Part shown: positions 1 through 13,000 of the stretch, piece after piece
Position numbering within the stretch: the stretch's first letter is position 1
How the letters are laid out: each line of letters opens with the position of its first letter
Source of the DNA: Ophthalmolycus amberensis
Taxonomy: Eukaryota > Chordata > Actinopteri > Perciformes > Zoarcidae
Assembly: GCA_024529925.1 (NCBI GenBank)
Contig: JAFEUB010000846.1
Span: 1,489,001 to 1,553,000, forward strand
DNA: 64,000 nt
Reading direction: 5' to 3'
The notes under the pieces: generated by a model
Told to the model about the DNA's origin: nothing
Database searches by the model: none
The model's input: the letters and a program-made list of their open reading frames with translations, nothing else
Made by a program: the position numbers and the translations under genes

Positions 1-336
1 ATATCAAAAGTATTAAAATAGAATTTTGTGATAAGTTTGGATCGTTGGTCCGTCTGAACTAACTTGGGTGTTAATTTGAGCTCCTTCAGTCATGTTCTCT
101 CGTCAGCTTTCTGCTGGCCGCTCTATTTAGGTCTTGTTGACCTGTCCTTTTGAGCATACTGTACATAACCCCACTTTGAAGATACAAATGGGAAGTTTGT
201 ACACTGCTGGCTGGTAATGCTAGAAAACGTTTGTCAAGTGGGGGATTTCTTCACGAAGGTCTCCAGGTTATGTCCGCATAAAAACAATAGCCAAGATAGA
301 AGATAAACACGGCTGGCTTTAATTCTTGTTTTTCAG

Positions 337-2436
337 AGCGTCCCAAGGTCCGCATTCCCCGCAATCTCAAATCCTGCTATGTCAAGCAGGTTGGAGATCA
401 GATCAACCTGGTCATCCCCTTTCATGTAAGCTGCACGTATACTCAGTCTGTATAGTTCATGAATAAAATGTGCAGTTGGCACAGACAACTTTACAGTCAT
501 CCCGCTTCACCTTGCATCTTCTCGTCTCGCGTTTCTCCTTTTTGCAACTCGTCAGGGAAAGCCCAAACCTGTGGTGTCCTGGCGTAAGGACGGTCAGCTT
601 GTGGATACAAGGGTCAACATCAGGAACAGTGACAAGGACACCATCATATTTATCCGCCACGCTCAGAGGGAGGACTCTGGTGTTTATGAGATTAGCGTTA
701 AGGTGGACAGGTTGGAGGACAAAGCCACCATCACCCTTCAAATTGTGGGTGAGTCGCACGTGCTTATGTTTACACACCAGCAACACACTTGGATCCACAT
801 GTTTGTGTGCAACAGGTGTGAATGTGGACTTATTTCAGACCTATCTGTTGAATCGGCTCAGCCGGTTGTGCAGCTGGCTTGTCGACTTGTAGGTTCTGAG
901 GCTTGTGACTTGCTCCAGCAGAAATTCTAATCACTAGCCAGCATGCATCACACCTCTAACAATGATGACCAGTTGACCCTGCTGTCAGCTGCTACTGTTA
1001 AAATGCGTGGCCTCATGTTAGAGGCATTACCATACAAAGCTCACTTTTGATCCTGGGAGCAGACACCGTTTGTGCCGTGAGGAAAACACTGGTCATGCTT
1101 TTAATCCTTCATAAATACTTAGAGTAATGTGTCTCCTCAGACCGGCCCGGCAGTCCTGCCAATGTGAAGCTGTTGGACACCTGGGACTCCAACGCTGCTC
1201 TTGAATGGACCCCTCCCAAGGATAATGGCAACACAGAGATCACTGGATACACCATCCAGAAGGCTGACAGGAAGACCGGGGTATGGCAGATGTATACTAG
1301 GCCAATCACATTGTCAGAGTGATTTGCAGTGTTTTTAAACTTGTTGTATTCACTCTGAACAACATCTACTGACATCTGAAAATTGGAAACACAAGTACTA
1401 CATGCCGACCAATTAGAGGTCTTGTAGTTTCCACGTGGGATCTCATGTCTCTCATGTCAGCTATGGCATAGCTTCTGAGCCAATTTTGAATATTGTATTT
1501 GTTTATTAGTGATGTCACTTCATTGACTGGGAATACTGAGAATAATTACACTACACACTTAACTTACATACAAACTTTGAGTTTAGACTTTGACATGGAT
1601 CTTCTTTGATCTAAGCGCTGTATTTGAACATCAAACTCTCCCCAACGCCTTTCTCCCAGTTACAATATAGATAAAATCTTCTCTAATCAGATGGTCTGGA
1701 TGAGATTGCCATGTCTCTATTTTCCTGGGATTTACTGAAGAGTCTATCAAAATACCAATAGGTCTTTTTAAAGTTGTGACTCATGGTTCTGGAGGGGAAC
1801 TGGCAGAGATGTAAGTGGATACCGCTGCCAGGGAACATTGAACATATTTAACAACTACCAGAACAGAACCTACAAGGCTACATTTGTAGGCGAGGACATA
1901 CATACTACTCACACGCCATCGCGTTCTACAGTGTAGTTTTCTATCCGTCTGTTGTGTCTCCACCGACAGGAATGGTTCTCGGTGCTGGTGCACCACCACA
2001 GGCTCACTGCCACCATCACAGATCTCATCATGGGCAACTCGTACTCCTTCAGAGTGTTCGCTGAGAACCAAGTGGGCATCAGTGAGATGAGCGCTGTCAC
2101 CAAGGGGGTGGCCATCATCCATAAGACAGGTGATCTTCTTGATTAATTCCTTAATTCTTCTAAGGTCAATGTGTTTATTATGATGGAGCGTTTATTGGCA
2201 GTGCTGCTCTACAAGTGTGTACTACTTATACTTTAATGAGCTGCATGAAGTGTATGAGAGTCTTGAATGTGTTTATAAAGCTAGGACTTGAGGAGTGGAA
2301 ATGGCTTTGGCACTGCTTCAATCTTAAATGGGTAGCTCTCTTGACTAGTGCTCAGCTACTGAAATCATTTTAAAGAGGCTCTGACAGCATTAAGACAGCT
2401 GGCAGGGCAAATGTTTATCTTCGTGTGTGTGTGTGT

Positions 2437-2472
<36 letters not shown>

Positions 2473-5400
2473 ATACAGTATTTACCTGTGCCTACCTTCT
2501 CGCTCTGTCCCTTTTCATTCGTGACACAACTACTCTGTAGTCATTTCTCATGTAAAAAGCCAAATGCAACACTATGAAAGCTTCCTCAGAGAGACCGACT
2601 GAAAATGTGTGCCGTTGTGCCCGTATTTAAATGTCTCCCACTTCTCGATGAAGGCCGGCCTCACTCCTTCAAATGTGAACAATGAATGAAAGATTACTGG
2701 GCAGATATAGTGATGTCAGAATTATGAATGAAAGGGATTTTGACAGTGTGGGAAGTGACGCAGTAGATTGTAGTGAGAAAATAGAAAGAGTTCCCAAAAG
2801 AAAGAAAGGGAGAGTGAAAGTGAAAGATCTTTTTCTGTGAACTTTCACCAAACTGCCACTTGTAGCCACAGTGGACACAATAAACTGTCCTGTGCTGTCA
2901 ATATTTTTCTATCCCTTGAATAAGTACAGACACGTATTGTAAGAAGAAGAAGAAGTTCTGCATGAGATCTTGTTCCATGTGTCCGCAGGTATTGTCTACA
3001 AGCCTCCCGAGTACCCGGAGCGTGACTTCAGCGAGGCACCCAGGTTCACAACACCCCTCACTAACCGCACTGCCACTGTGGGATACACCACCAAGCTGCT
3101 GTGCTCTGTCCGTGGATGCCCCAAGGTCAGACACTCCTAGCTATACACTTTATATAATAATAATAATAATAAAACATGTATATAACTATACAACTGTTCA
3201 TACACACACTGCAATTAGCATAGAAGTGTGTCATGCCCATCACCCTGTTTTCAGGTTTGTGCTCGTGTTTTCACTACCTATGATTATATCTTATCGGTGT
3301 ATTGTGTCCAGGATCACAATAGTGTTCCTATCATGCCTACCTTTTGTTTTTCCTAAGGGCCCTTAATAAATCATTTAAGGGTGTGATACACTGCTTCAAA
3401 TGAGGTCTTAATGTCACTGCGATAAACATCCGCTGTTGAAGTGGGGCAGGGCTCGCACTGGAATGTCTCTCTGAAGTTTCAGCATGTCTCTCACTGTGCT
3501 TGTCGACTGCTGCTCTGGTTAAACATATCTTTACAGTTGTCTGGCTGACGCAGACGGCTTAGGTGGCAGGCCGTGGTGGAAATGCAGCTGATTATGCGTC
3601 CTAGCTGTCCTTGACCAGTCGGCAAGGACAGCAGCGGTTGAACAGTCTGCACATGCCAGTGCATTGGAGACAAATCAAACAGGAGCTAATGTAGGACTCA
3701 AGTGAAGAGGGACTACCAGTAGATATAGGGCAATTCCTCTATCTCTTGCTTTTTGTTGATCTCTTTCTCTCTACATAGCTCTTATAAATAAAATGATTTC
3801 ACACTGGGCATGTTGGAGCATGTGTGTATTTATGGGCTCTGGCTGAGAGTCCAGAGTCATTGAGGACTGCTGAGTGAGGTCCAGCATAAAAGCCTTCAGT
3901 GTGATAAGTTGTCCTGCTGTGTCTGATAAAGAGCCGTCACATACAGTGGCAGAGACTACATGGGTAGCTGTGAGAGAGGAACAGCGAGATAAGCAGGGAA
4001 GGCAAAGAAGAGACAATGATAAGAAGTGTAGTCTGCTGTCCTGTCATGGCTAAGTGGCGATGAGGCTTTAACACAGAAGGTGCTATTTTTGCCAGCAGCA
4101 AAAGTTATCGGTATTAGTGTATCAGAGAATAACATACATACAACATGTTTGACCTTCTTTACCATCTATGGTTAAATGCCAGTTCACAAACTTTCTAAAA
4201 TAGAAGAAAGATCTATTTAGAAAACTTGACGAAAGCAGCGACACAGAACTAAATCTGTTTCAGACATCGGTGAGGAAGTGTTGTTCAAACCCTTCTGAAA
4301 TGTCTCAGCTGAGCTGAAATCCAATAACCAGAGTCACCATCAAGAAGCCGGACCATGCGGAAATCCATGCAGGGAGAGTGTCACTGAAGCCCAGAGCAGC
4401 ACATACCTGAGGAGACTTGTATTACTCCCATTCTACCCAACTGTCACACTCAGCACAGGCTGTCTGAGTTTACAGGAGGACAAGTCATTTGGATGTCCAA
4501 AGACTGAAAGTCAATGTTGCAATGGTAAATAGATATCACTTTAGAGACCACAGCTCAAAAAGAAAGAGGTGTGCCAGAAGCTAAAACTGTTCAATGACAC
4601 CAATAGTCAGAACTCTGAGCTTTAAAAAATGCTTGTTTTGTAAATTTCTGAAGTTAATACTGAAATGATATACTTGATAAAATTCTCATGAAATGTACCA
4701 TGTCGTATTTTACACCATTGCACTGGAAAGTGACCCTGAAAATCAAAAGTTCACTCTATATCACTGCTGATGTTTTAAAAATCAGCTCAGCTGCCTAATG
4801 GATTTTGGAGTGGCACTTCGACGAAACAGGGAAGGTATATTTGAGCTATACTGTTGTTTATAAATGTCTCCCCTTGTCCTCTCAGCCTACGATCGAGTGG
4901 TTGAAGAATCAAGTGATCATTGGAAAAGACCCCAAGTTTCGTCAGATCTCTACCCAGGGCGTTTGCTCCCTCGAGATCCGTAAACCCGGCTCCTTCGACG
5001 GCGGTGTGTACACCTGCAGAGCCAAGAACCAGCAGGGAGAGGCCGTGGTCTGCTGCAAGCTGCAGGTCAAACGTACGTATATAAAGGCAAACAGAGGATA
5101 AAGTGTTGTGCTAAATATGAATCTAAAACTAGCAGCTCGGTAGCTTTGCATAAGGATTGGAGGCACGTTCAAAGTTCACTAATTGACAAGTTGTTGTTTT
5201 TTAATCTGTACAGATTAAAATACTGATTTTTGAAAGATTCTGTTCACTTTGGACAGTCAGGTGGATTGTTTCCCACCGTTTAAAGTATGTATGCTAAGCT
5301 AAGCTAAATAGCTGTTGACTGTTGCTTGATATTTACCTTACAGACAGAAAAGTGCAGTGGTATTGATTTTTTCATGAACTCTTATCATGAAAACAAATAA

Positions 5401-5607
5401 GCTGCTTTTACCAAAAATGTCAAACTAATCATTTACATTTGGGACATTTGGAGAACCTGTTATTGGTCCCAGTTGATAATTCCAGCTTTCATGTCTACAC
5501 ATTTTAACTAATAATGTTCCAGAACTTTATTCCATTAAAACATATTTAAACTGTATATTCCTCTCCTGACAGAGGTTATTCTTCCAGACAAGGAGAAGGG
5601 CAAATAA
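337..5607 (+). CDS. mybph: Myosin-binding protein H-like, 3' part (Ig-FN3-Ig)
   Basis: Sarcomere thick-filament protein of the myosin-binding protein C/H family; only the C-terminal part lies in the window. Exons fitted by phase: 337-425, 556-748, 1141-1280, 1970-2129, 2989-3125, 4886-5072 and 5573-5607, ending in TAA. The first two encode an Ig domain (ERPKVRIPRN, then GKPKPVVSWRKDG and DSGVYEISV). The next two encode a fibronectin III domain (ALEWTPPKDNGNTEITGY, GNSYSFRVFAENQVG). The next two encode the last Ig domain (ERDFSEAPRFTTPL, CSLEIRKPGSFDGGVYTC). A short exon adds a tail QVILPDKEKGK. The wording of the last Ig domain (QGVCSLEIRKP) fits MYBPH somewhat better than MYBPC1-3, but they share this module order, so the paralog is an inference. 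A donor-like CAGAG|GTAAGA 20 bases after the stop suggests an intron in the 3' UTR. Confidence 0.8.
2423..2471. repeat. (GT)n microsatellite
   Basis: Near-perfect GT dinucleotide run with one interruption (GTAT), inside an intron of the mybph-like gene. Confidence 0.95.
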
Positions 5608-5627
5608 ACCAACACCAAACTCCAGAG

Positions 5628-6914
5628 GTAAGAAGCAGAGAGACATATCCACTGCTGTGCAAGACGGCCTGAGATTGTTCAACATGTCACCAGTGGGAGC
5701 ACATTTCATTGCTATATATCTTTCTCCGATGTCTCATGAACAAAATATCCATCAACGTGTGGCTACTAACACTAACAACACTGCGTATTACTGCTTTGAC
5801 ACATGTATAAGATACTGACAGTTGTTGGAGATACAGATTGGCACACTGGCAATACTCTTATGCCTGCTGACCAGCCATGCATTGCTGTGTTCTTAAACTC
5901 ATAGCATCGCATTAAAAGCAATAACAGCTCATTTGTCCTTCCCTCTTGCCCTCCTCTTGCCTTGTCATCTGTGCAGCCCACGTCTGCTCCCTCCTCATCC
6001 CTGCTTTTGGATGTGGTAATGTGGCAAAGATGAATGTCAGTCAAATGGAAATACCAAAATTGCTGTTTTTACAGCGTTAACGTTTCTATTTATACCCTCA
6101 CTATTAGGCAGACGCGTTTGGGTTTGGGTATTGGCGCTTTCATATAAGCTTTTCAAATGCCCAAGTGCCTTTCACGGAGAGCCAGGATTTAATCACAGTG
6201 TAATTTAAACTGCTGACAAGAGAAGCCTCATTAAAGCATTTTTAAAAAATGAGCGAAGTGACGAGAGAAGGTGGCAAGATTTTAAAAAAGAAGGGACAAA
6301 GAGATGGAGACATTTAAGCTGGGAAGAATGATGAGAGAGATTAATATCTTGTTGGTAAAGGGATGTACCGAATAGTTAAAGGTTGTCAAAGATTTAGAGG
6401 GAATGATAATGGTTTTATCTTACTGTGAAAGACGTACCACTGCTTCTTTTTACGGCACTGTGAAACACAATCCCTTTCATCCCTGCTGTACATTCAAAAT
6501 ATTTGAGCGAGGGGCCAATTCGATTATGTAATACCTTTTTAGATGGCAGGTCTCTCATATAGCTCCCTTCCCCTCCTAACCTTGTTTCTCCTCCCACTTA
6601 CTGACTAACTTCTTAGCATAAACTGCTCTTTACTAGAATCTGTGTTCACTGCATTAAAACAATAGACAGTTAGCTTTGTCAGCATGTTCGCTATAGTTTG
6701 TACTGTTAACGCTGTTACCACCGTAACCGTTAGTATGTCGAGAGCTGTTGAGAGGCAGTCGAAATGCTCCCAATCTCGTATTATGCACCTTTTAAAGAAT
6801 GTAAACATGTTTTCTCAGGAACCCAAAATACAAGTATGTACCTGAATATGAACATAGAATTTGCTCTCAGGTGTACTCTCAGGAAATGATTGTGGTGTCA
6901 TTTTGTACTTAAAG
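5628..6914. other. Non-coding stretch downstream of mybph
   Basis: No open frame with protein-like composition and no RNA gene seen. A GCTAAGCTAAGCTAA word at 5291-5305 resembles a teleost dispersed repeat but is too short to assign. If the proposed 3' UTR intron is real, this is intronic. Confidence 0.5.
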
Positions 6915-7415
6915 GAATGCTTCACCAATTACTCCCCCCGTTACCTCGAACTCTTGAAGAAAACTCTTGGTGTTTCTCGCATGCCTCCACGGTGAAGGAA
7001 GAATAAAAAGATAAAAAGAATCATGAATGTGGGCCGTGTCTAACAACACCAAAGCTGTATTAAAACATTTGTTTACAAACTCACACAATTCACACAGTAT
7101 AATCCGAGTCTCATTTATCCAGTTGTATGCTCAGTACTTCCAGAACACATGCAACTCTGCTTAAACCATACTCACACGGACGAGTAGCTCGCCTGCTCAG
7201 TGTGAGACTGTTGTTATGGAAGTTATATTTTATAGTAAGGGTTTAGCAAATTCGGGGGAATACTGAGCATACAACTGGATAAGTTAGACATTGATTATTC
7301 TGCACGAGCTGTGTGAGAGTTTGTATGCAGATGTTGTATACATGCAAGACAAACTAAGTTTTCTTCAAGAATTCAAGGTAATTGATATACAAACGGTCAT
7401 TTTGTGAGTGAAGCC
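6915..7415. mobile_element. Fold-back MITE-like element
   Basis: Two long arms are inverted copies of each other. The left arm includes ATCCAGTTGTATGCTCAGTA at about 7118 and CTTGAAGAAAACT at about 6953. The right arm carries their reverse complements at about 7263 and 7353. Matching blocks recur in the expected order from both ends toward a centre at about 7150-7245, giving arms of roughly 170-230 bases. No reading frame is present, as expected of a non-autonomous DNA transposon. The exact ends and target-site duplication were not resolved. Confidence 0.75.
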
Positions 7416-10022
7416 TTGAACCTTGAATATAGGGCCTACATTTGTCATGTTAGTTGTTTGACTTGCAGCAACTAAACAGGATGCAGTTGATATGCTACAT
7501 GCACACAACAAAGCTGACCTTCAGTAGGGTCAGGGACAAGTGTGTGTTCACACTATACAGCAAATGGGGTCACATTCCTGCCTGCCTGAGTGTGGCTCAA
7601 GTGATCCCATCTTAATGCATCCTCAATGTGCATGCATTCACGCCTGTATTTACAGCTGTCCACATGACTAAAGATGCATTTTCATGCCAAGTGTAAACTG
7701 CGCCGTATAGATGACATAATCATGCTGGTGAGTTTTTTTGGATGCTGTCCCATAAGGCACAGTGATGTCAAAGCGGCACTTCACAGCTTCTGAAAGTTAC
7801 TCCAGATGATTTGACACAAAGCCAAACTCCTCACGTTACCACAAGTCAACGGCCAGAGTGGAGGGCTTTGATAAGAAGAGAGAATTGGCTAAGAGGGCAG
7901 AAACCGAGCCAGCTACTCTTTGATGGAAAATTCTCTCTCGCGCGCGCATAAAAAAACCTCAAACAAATCCACACTCTCTCACAGCATATTCATGGCTGAA
8001 GTGATTCTCATCACCACCTCATTTGTCTCTCCTATCTTGCCCAGAGTGTTTGAAGAGGTGAGGGTCTGTGCAACAGTGTGTACATAATGAAGAAAGGGAA
8101 AGAACAACAAACCAACATCCCCATATCTATTTCCATCCCGACTCACCCACTCCACCCAGTACGCAGGGAAGACCCACGCCTCCCAACCCATCCCAGTCTG
8201 TTAAATGTATGTTATTTAAGTAGGTGACATGTATGTAAGGATATATTTACAATGTTTTCTTTCTGCCTGTGTCCATATGCTGTTTGTTACAGTATATATA
8301 TGTACTACTCAATAAAACAGTGAAGCCTTGGACATGCTATTGCAATGACTGTATGGATGTTTAATAAAAAATGGTATTTTATTACATGTTATGTGGATTT
8401 TTACACACATTTTAAACATTGCTACACATAGTTTTAGGATAGAACCAATTTTTATGTTGGGTTTAGATGCAAGTTTTTGTCATTATAGAATACAAGCAGA
8501 CTGATCTGTTGTGCTCTGGCTTTAAGGAGATTGCAAGCTGTCATTGTGATTACAAACAAATGTTATTCAGCCAGGTAGATAGTTTTGGATTCATCAATAA
8601 GATATCTGTCTCTTGGATATTTGTGAGTGGAATTTTTGTTTGTTTTGCTCAAATCATTGACAAATAACATGAGAAAATCAACAGAAACACAAGTGTCATT
8701 CTACCAAAAAAATAATACAGGTGGTAGAATGTGTTAGATATCTTTAAACCTCTGTACATATTATACCAAAACTGTGTGCATGACTAAATACCACCAGTGT
8801 TCCGTGGTGTTTGTGCAATTTGGGTGAACGGATCCTTTAAATGAATACTCATCACCACCCCTTAGGCTTGAAAGGTGGCTTTTGAAAGTGTCTAGCTTGC
8901 TCTTTCACAATAGATGGCAGCTACAATCAGCTTTGATTCTTCTTTATAAATCCCTTATTCTGTCCATTTGGCTGTTGAAGCCAGTCCAACATGGTGTGTC
9001 CTTACCTGCCAGTTTTCCGCCCGTGGATTTGTCCCATCAGAGATATGGTACGCAGGGTGTCCTGACTCAGAGGCGGGACCATAGATAATCAGATTTTCGG
9101 TGTTATGCTGACACCTTATGGTGAGAATTGTGAGACAAAACCAGTGACGGAGACGCAGAGAGGCGTTTCTTTATGACACACGACAGCTCAACCTTACAGG
9201 AAGTCATACTTTATCACAAAGGGCATGAAAACGTCAGCACTTTCTTCTGAAGTAATCACTCTTGATTACTGATGCTTTTGATGATAATATGCATAAACAT
9301 TTAGATTTTAAAATAGTTTATGTGTAAAGCCAAGGTGATTCAGTAGGAATAATGTTCATTCTATTTGCATGCCGAGAGCAACTTTGAGCTGCAGACAAAA
9401 AGGATGTCGCTGTGAAGGTTGAGGTCAGTAGGCTGGGTACACGGAAGTGTAAAAACAAAAGATCAGTATCTTCCGATCATGTTCCCCAAATCACTTCACA
9501 CCCACAGGGTAACAGTCAACTCTGAGACTGCAAAAAATAGTAACTCATAGTTTAACAAAGTGTTTTGTTTTGGTTCTGCTTGCTTTTATTTTATTCTCGG
9601 ATGAATGTGTTGCTCTTACAATATAGTTGTGTATACTAGTGTTGCTGGAGTTTTTACCTTTGATATTTTTTGGTAGGCTATTCAACACAATTGCAAGTCT
9701 TTTCAACACATTACCGCTCTTGCACGTTGTTTCATTTCCCTAAACCCTCCCCGTCGCTTTTCAGCAACTATCCACAATTTAAAGTCATATCGAGAACACA
9801 AACATCTGAATGTGGTTGACCGACACATTTCCTGTTGCTTCACGAGAAAGAAAAGCAGATGTCAGAGACAGGAAAGCTGCTGTCCTGAGGTGAGTTTAGA
9901 AATGAAGTTGCCACGCACGCCCATCTAGTGTGAAGTCTATTTCCTTTACTGAACTTCACTACACAGCAGATAAATGACTCAACTCGGCAGCACAGCCTCT
10001 ACATGTGCAGGTCAATGAAAAC
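7416..10022. other. Intergenic region and 5' flank of the Fc receptor-like gene
   Basis: Apart from the possible UTR exon at 7985-8340, nothing gene-like was found. The sequence is AT-rich with scattered stops in all frames. The last few hundred bases before 10023 presumably hold the promoter and 5' UTR of the following gene; no TATA box was singled out. Confidence 0.4.
7985..8340 (+). other. Possible non-coding 3' terminal exon of the mybph-like gene
   Basis: The stop codon of the upstream gene at 5605 is followed at 5628 by a good donor (GAG|GTAAGA). The first convincing downstream acceptor is a pyrimidine-rich tract ending CTCTCACAG at 7984. An AATAAA signal follows at 8311-8316. No reading frame is conserved here, so if it is an exon it is UTR only. 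This is inferred from splice and poly(A) signals alone. Confidence 0.3.
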
Positions 10023-13000
10023 ATGTGGCTTCTCAAGGTCTTCAGTGTGATATGTAAGTTTTTTTTTAGGTTTTGTGATTTATGTTATACAAATAATATT
10101 TGCAGGTACATTTGAATGTGATTCCCACTGAACATTTATTGTAATTTGTTTTGACAGATTTCACTGCCTGTGCAGCTCAAGATCCCTATAATGGTAAGAA
10201 ACATGTTTGAGACACTGACAAAACATTACAATGTTTTTATGTCATTCAAAATATCTCACATCTTCTTGTAAAAATATATTTTAAATATTAGAATTTAGTG
10301 CATTATCCTGTTCTGATTGTAAACTAAATGACCCGTTTTCATTGCCTTACTGAGGCAGATAAAAACAAAAGGTACAAAAGGAAGTAAAGCATGAGGAGAA
10401 GTTACTATAAGGAACATGAAGTACTTTGTTCTCATGAGTCGGGTATTTCCTACATTTGGACACCTATGAGTGCAAGTTCATGTTTCAGTTTTCTGTAGTT
10501 CCAACGTTATGCTTTACACGGTTATGTTTTCTGAACTCTATCGTCCATCTAATGTCCCTGTTCTTGTGTCATTTTACTGTAGTGTTATTTTTGTGCTTGC
10601 CTTTTGTCACTTTTTTTGTAGGATGACAGTGTGGTATATTTTAATCTATGTCAACTTGATGATATGATTTTTAATGTAATTGGGTTTGAGTGTCCTTTTG
10701 TAGGTTTCATACAGGACCGTGGCAAATCACTTAGGGCTGCATTAATGGTTGTTTTCATTATTAATTCATTTGCAGATTATATTTTTTTGCTGATTGATTG
10801 TCCCAGTTAATGGATTGATTGTTTTGTATTTAAAATGTAAATGTAATGTTATTTCCCTCAACCGAAGGGGATGTACTCAAATTTCTTGTCGACCAACTGC
10901 CCAAACCCAAAGATATTCAGTTTGCTCTTATAAGACAAAGAAAATAAATACATCTTTACATTTAAGAAGCTGAACCAGTGAATGTTCGGCAACGGGCGTT
11001 GTTCTAGCACTTATTTAATTTCTTCCGTCTGTGGTGGTTTGTATCTCAATGACATCACCACAATTTCTCTCTCCGCCTTTTAGAAGAAGTCTGTTAAAGT
11101 TTGAAACTAAACTGTTTAACTGCTGAATTCATATATTATATTATTCAAATATTACTTCTATTTCAATTTTGTTTGTAAGCATGTGTTCTGAAATAATTCA
11201 ACCGTAATGTTGTGTATTTTTAAATAACAACTTTGTAAGAGATGGCATCAATTGTATCATCGATTGTATCAATTTTAGAGCCTCGTGTCATCATTTTTAA
11301 CTGCATTTAAGACCAAAAATCAGATTAATGAATTTACTGGAGACTAAATCCTTGATAGTAAGGCTCCTGATTCCAATGAACCTAAATGTGCATGCTATTT
11401 CAGCAATATGTTATGTCTGAATGATATAATCAATCATATTTTTTAATACACTTCCAGAGCCTCCTGTACCATCTCTGCAGCTACAGTCAGAGTGGTTGGA
11501 CGTGTTCCCTTCTGAGAAAGTGGAGTTAAGTTGTAGTGTCACTGGCAGCTCTGACTGGACCTTCGCCTGGTACAGAAATGCACAACAACTACAAGAGTCA
11601 GATCCAAATGTGTCTTTGTCTCCAGAGGGATCAAAGCTTACAATCACAGCAGCAACACAGACATATTCTGGAATGTATTCCTGTAAAGCTCATCACAAAA
11701 CAAAGAGTGTTACCACTGAAAGTAGTAATTCAGTCAAACTCACAGTTTCTGGTAAGTTTCATCACCCATATTTGAGCTGAATTTCAAGACAGCATGTAAT
11801 ATAAGATAATTAAAATGGTACATTTTTCTTTTTCCTTTCTGATTAGCAAACAAGCCCAAACCCACTTTGACCCAAAGAGCAAACTTTGACAAGATGTTCC
11901 CTGGAGAGTCTGTCACCTTCACATGCAAGGTTCATGTGGACTCTGATGAATGGGTTTATCTTTGGTACCATAAGGGAACAGGTGAAATTGCAGCTCATAA
12001 TAATAATGCTTATACCATAGCATCGATAGATCATCCTAACAGTGGACAATACCACTGCAAAGCCAAGAGAGGCAAAGACCCCTTCTACACGGAGGAGAGT
12101 GACACAACAGTTCTGCAGGTCTCTGGTAAGTTTACCTGAGAACTGTGTCATCACTTTGCCACCAATTAAACCGCTTCATTAATTCCTATATGCATGAGCA
12201 TTTATGCACACGTCTACAGTACTTTCATCTGTGAAAGCGGAAGTTTAAATAACTAATGATGCACTAAACTTTTCTGTTTTCCTGTCTCCCATTCTTTTCT
12301 GATGCAGTAAGTCATTTTAATTGGGTTTTATCTTAAATTCCTCCCAAGATATTTAAGATTTCTTTGGTTCATGGCTTTTCAGACCCACCCAAACCATCTC
12401 TGGAACTGCTGAGTTCCTGGCCAGATGTGTTTGAAAATGAGACGGTGGAGTTCAGATGTGAAGTCCACAGCACTGACTGGACGGTCACCTGGTACAGAAA
12501 TCAAACAGAGCTCGAGGAGGACGTGTACCTGGAGGAAGATGACTCATTGCTCAACGTCACCGTGGTCACTCAAGCCTATGAAGGAGGCTATGCCTGCAAA
12601 GCTCACCTCAAATCAAGGAGAGTCATCTCTGGATTCAGCAACACGGTCATTGTCACACTTTATGGTGAGCTTTCATTAACTTTACATTATTTCAGCTTTC
12701 TTAAAGAAATGGTTTGGGAAACAAGATAATTCACTTTTTTTGCACATTCATACCGTTCTCATGTCTGTATGCTAAATATGAAGATACCACTAACAGCCAC
12801 TTAGCTTACCACAGCCTTGCTCTGCCCCAAAGCTAACAAAACCTGCCTACTAGCACCTCTCAAAACCCAAACTGTAAATGTGTTGTGAACTGCCTTTCTG
12901 TTTTAGAAAACGTACCAAAACCAACGATGAACAAGGTTCCTGGTTTTAACCCGATGTATGTTGGAGAAACCGTGAACTTAAATTGCAACGTAGATGTGTC

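Noticed and set aside
10158..10193. Suspicion that the 36-base mini-exon is spurious
   Set aside because: Phase 1-1 on both sides, completes a sensible signal peptide, and mini-exons at this spot are typical of Fc receptor genes, so it was kept.
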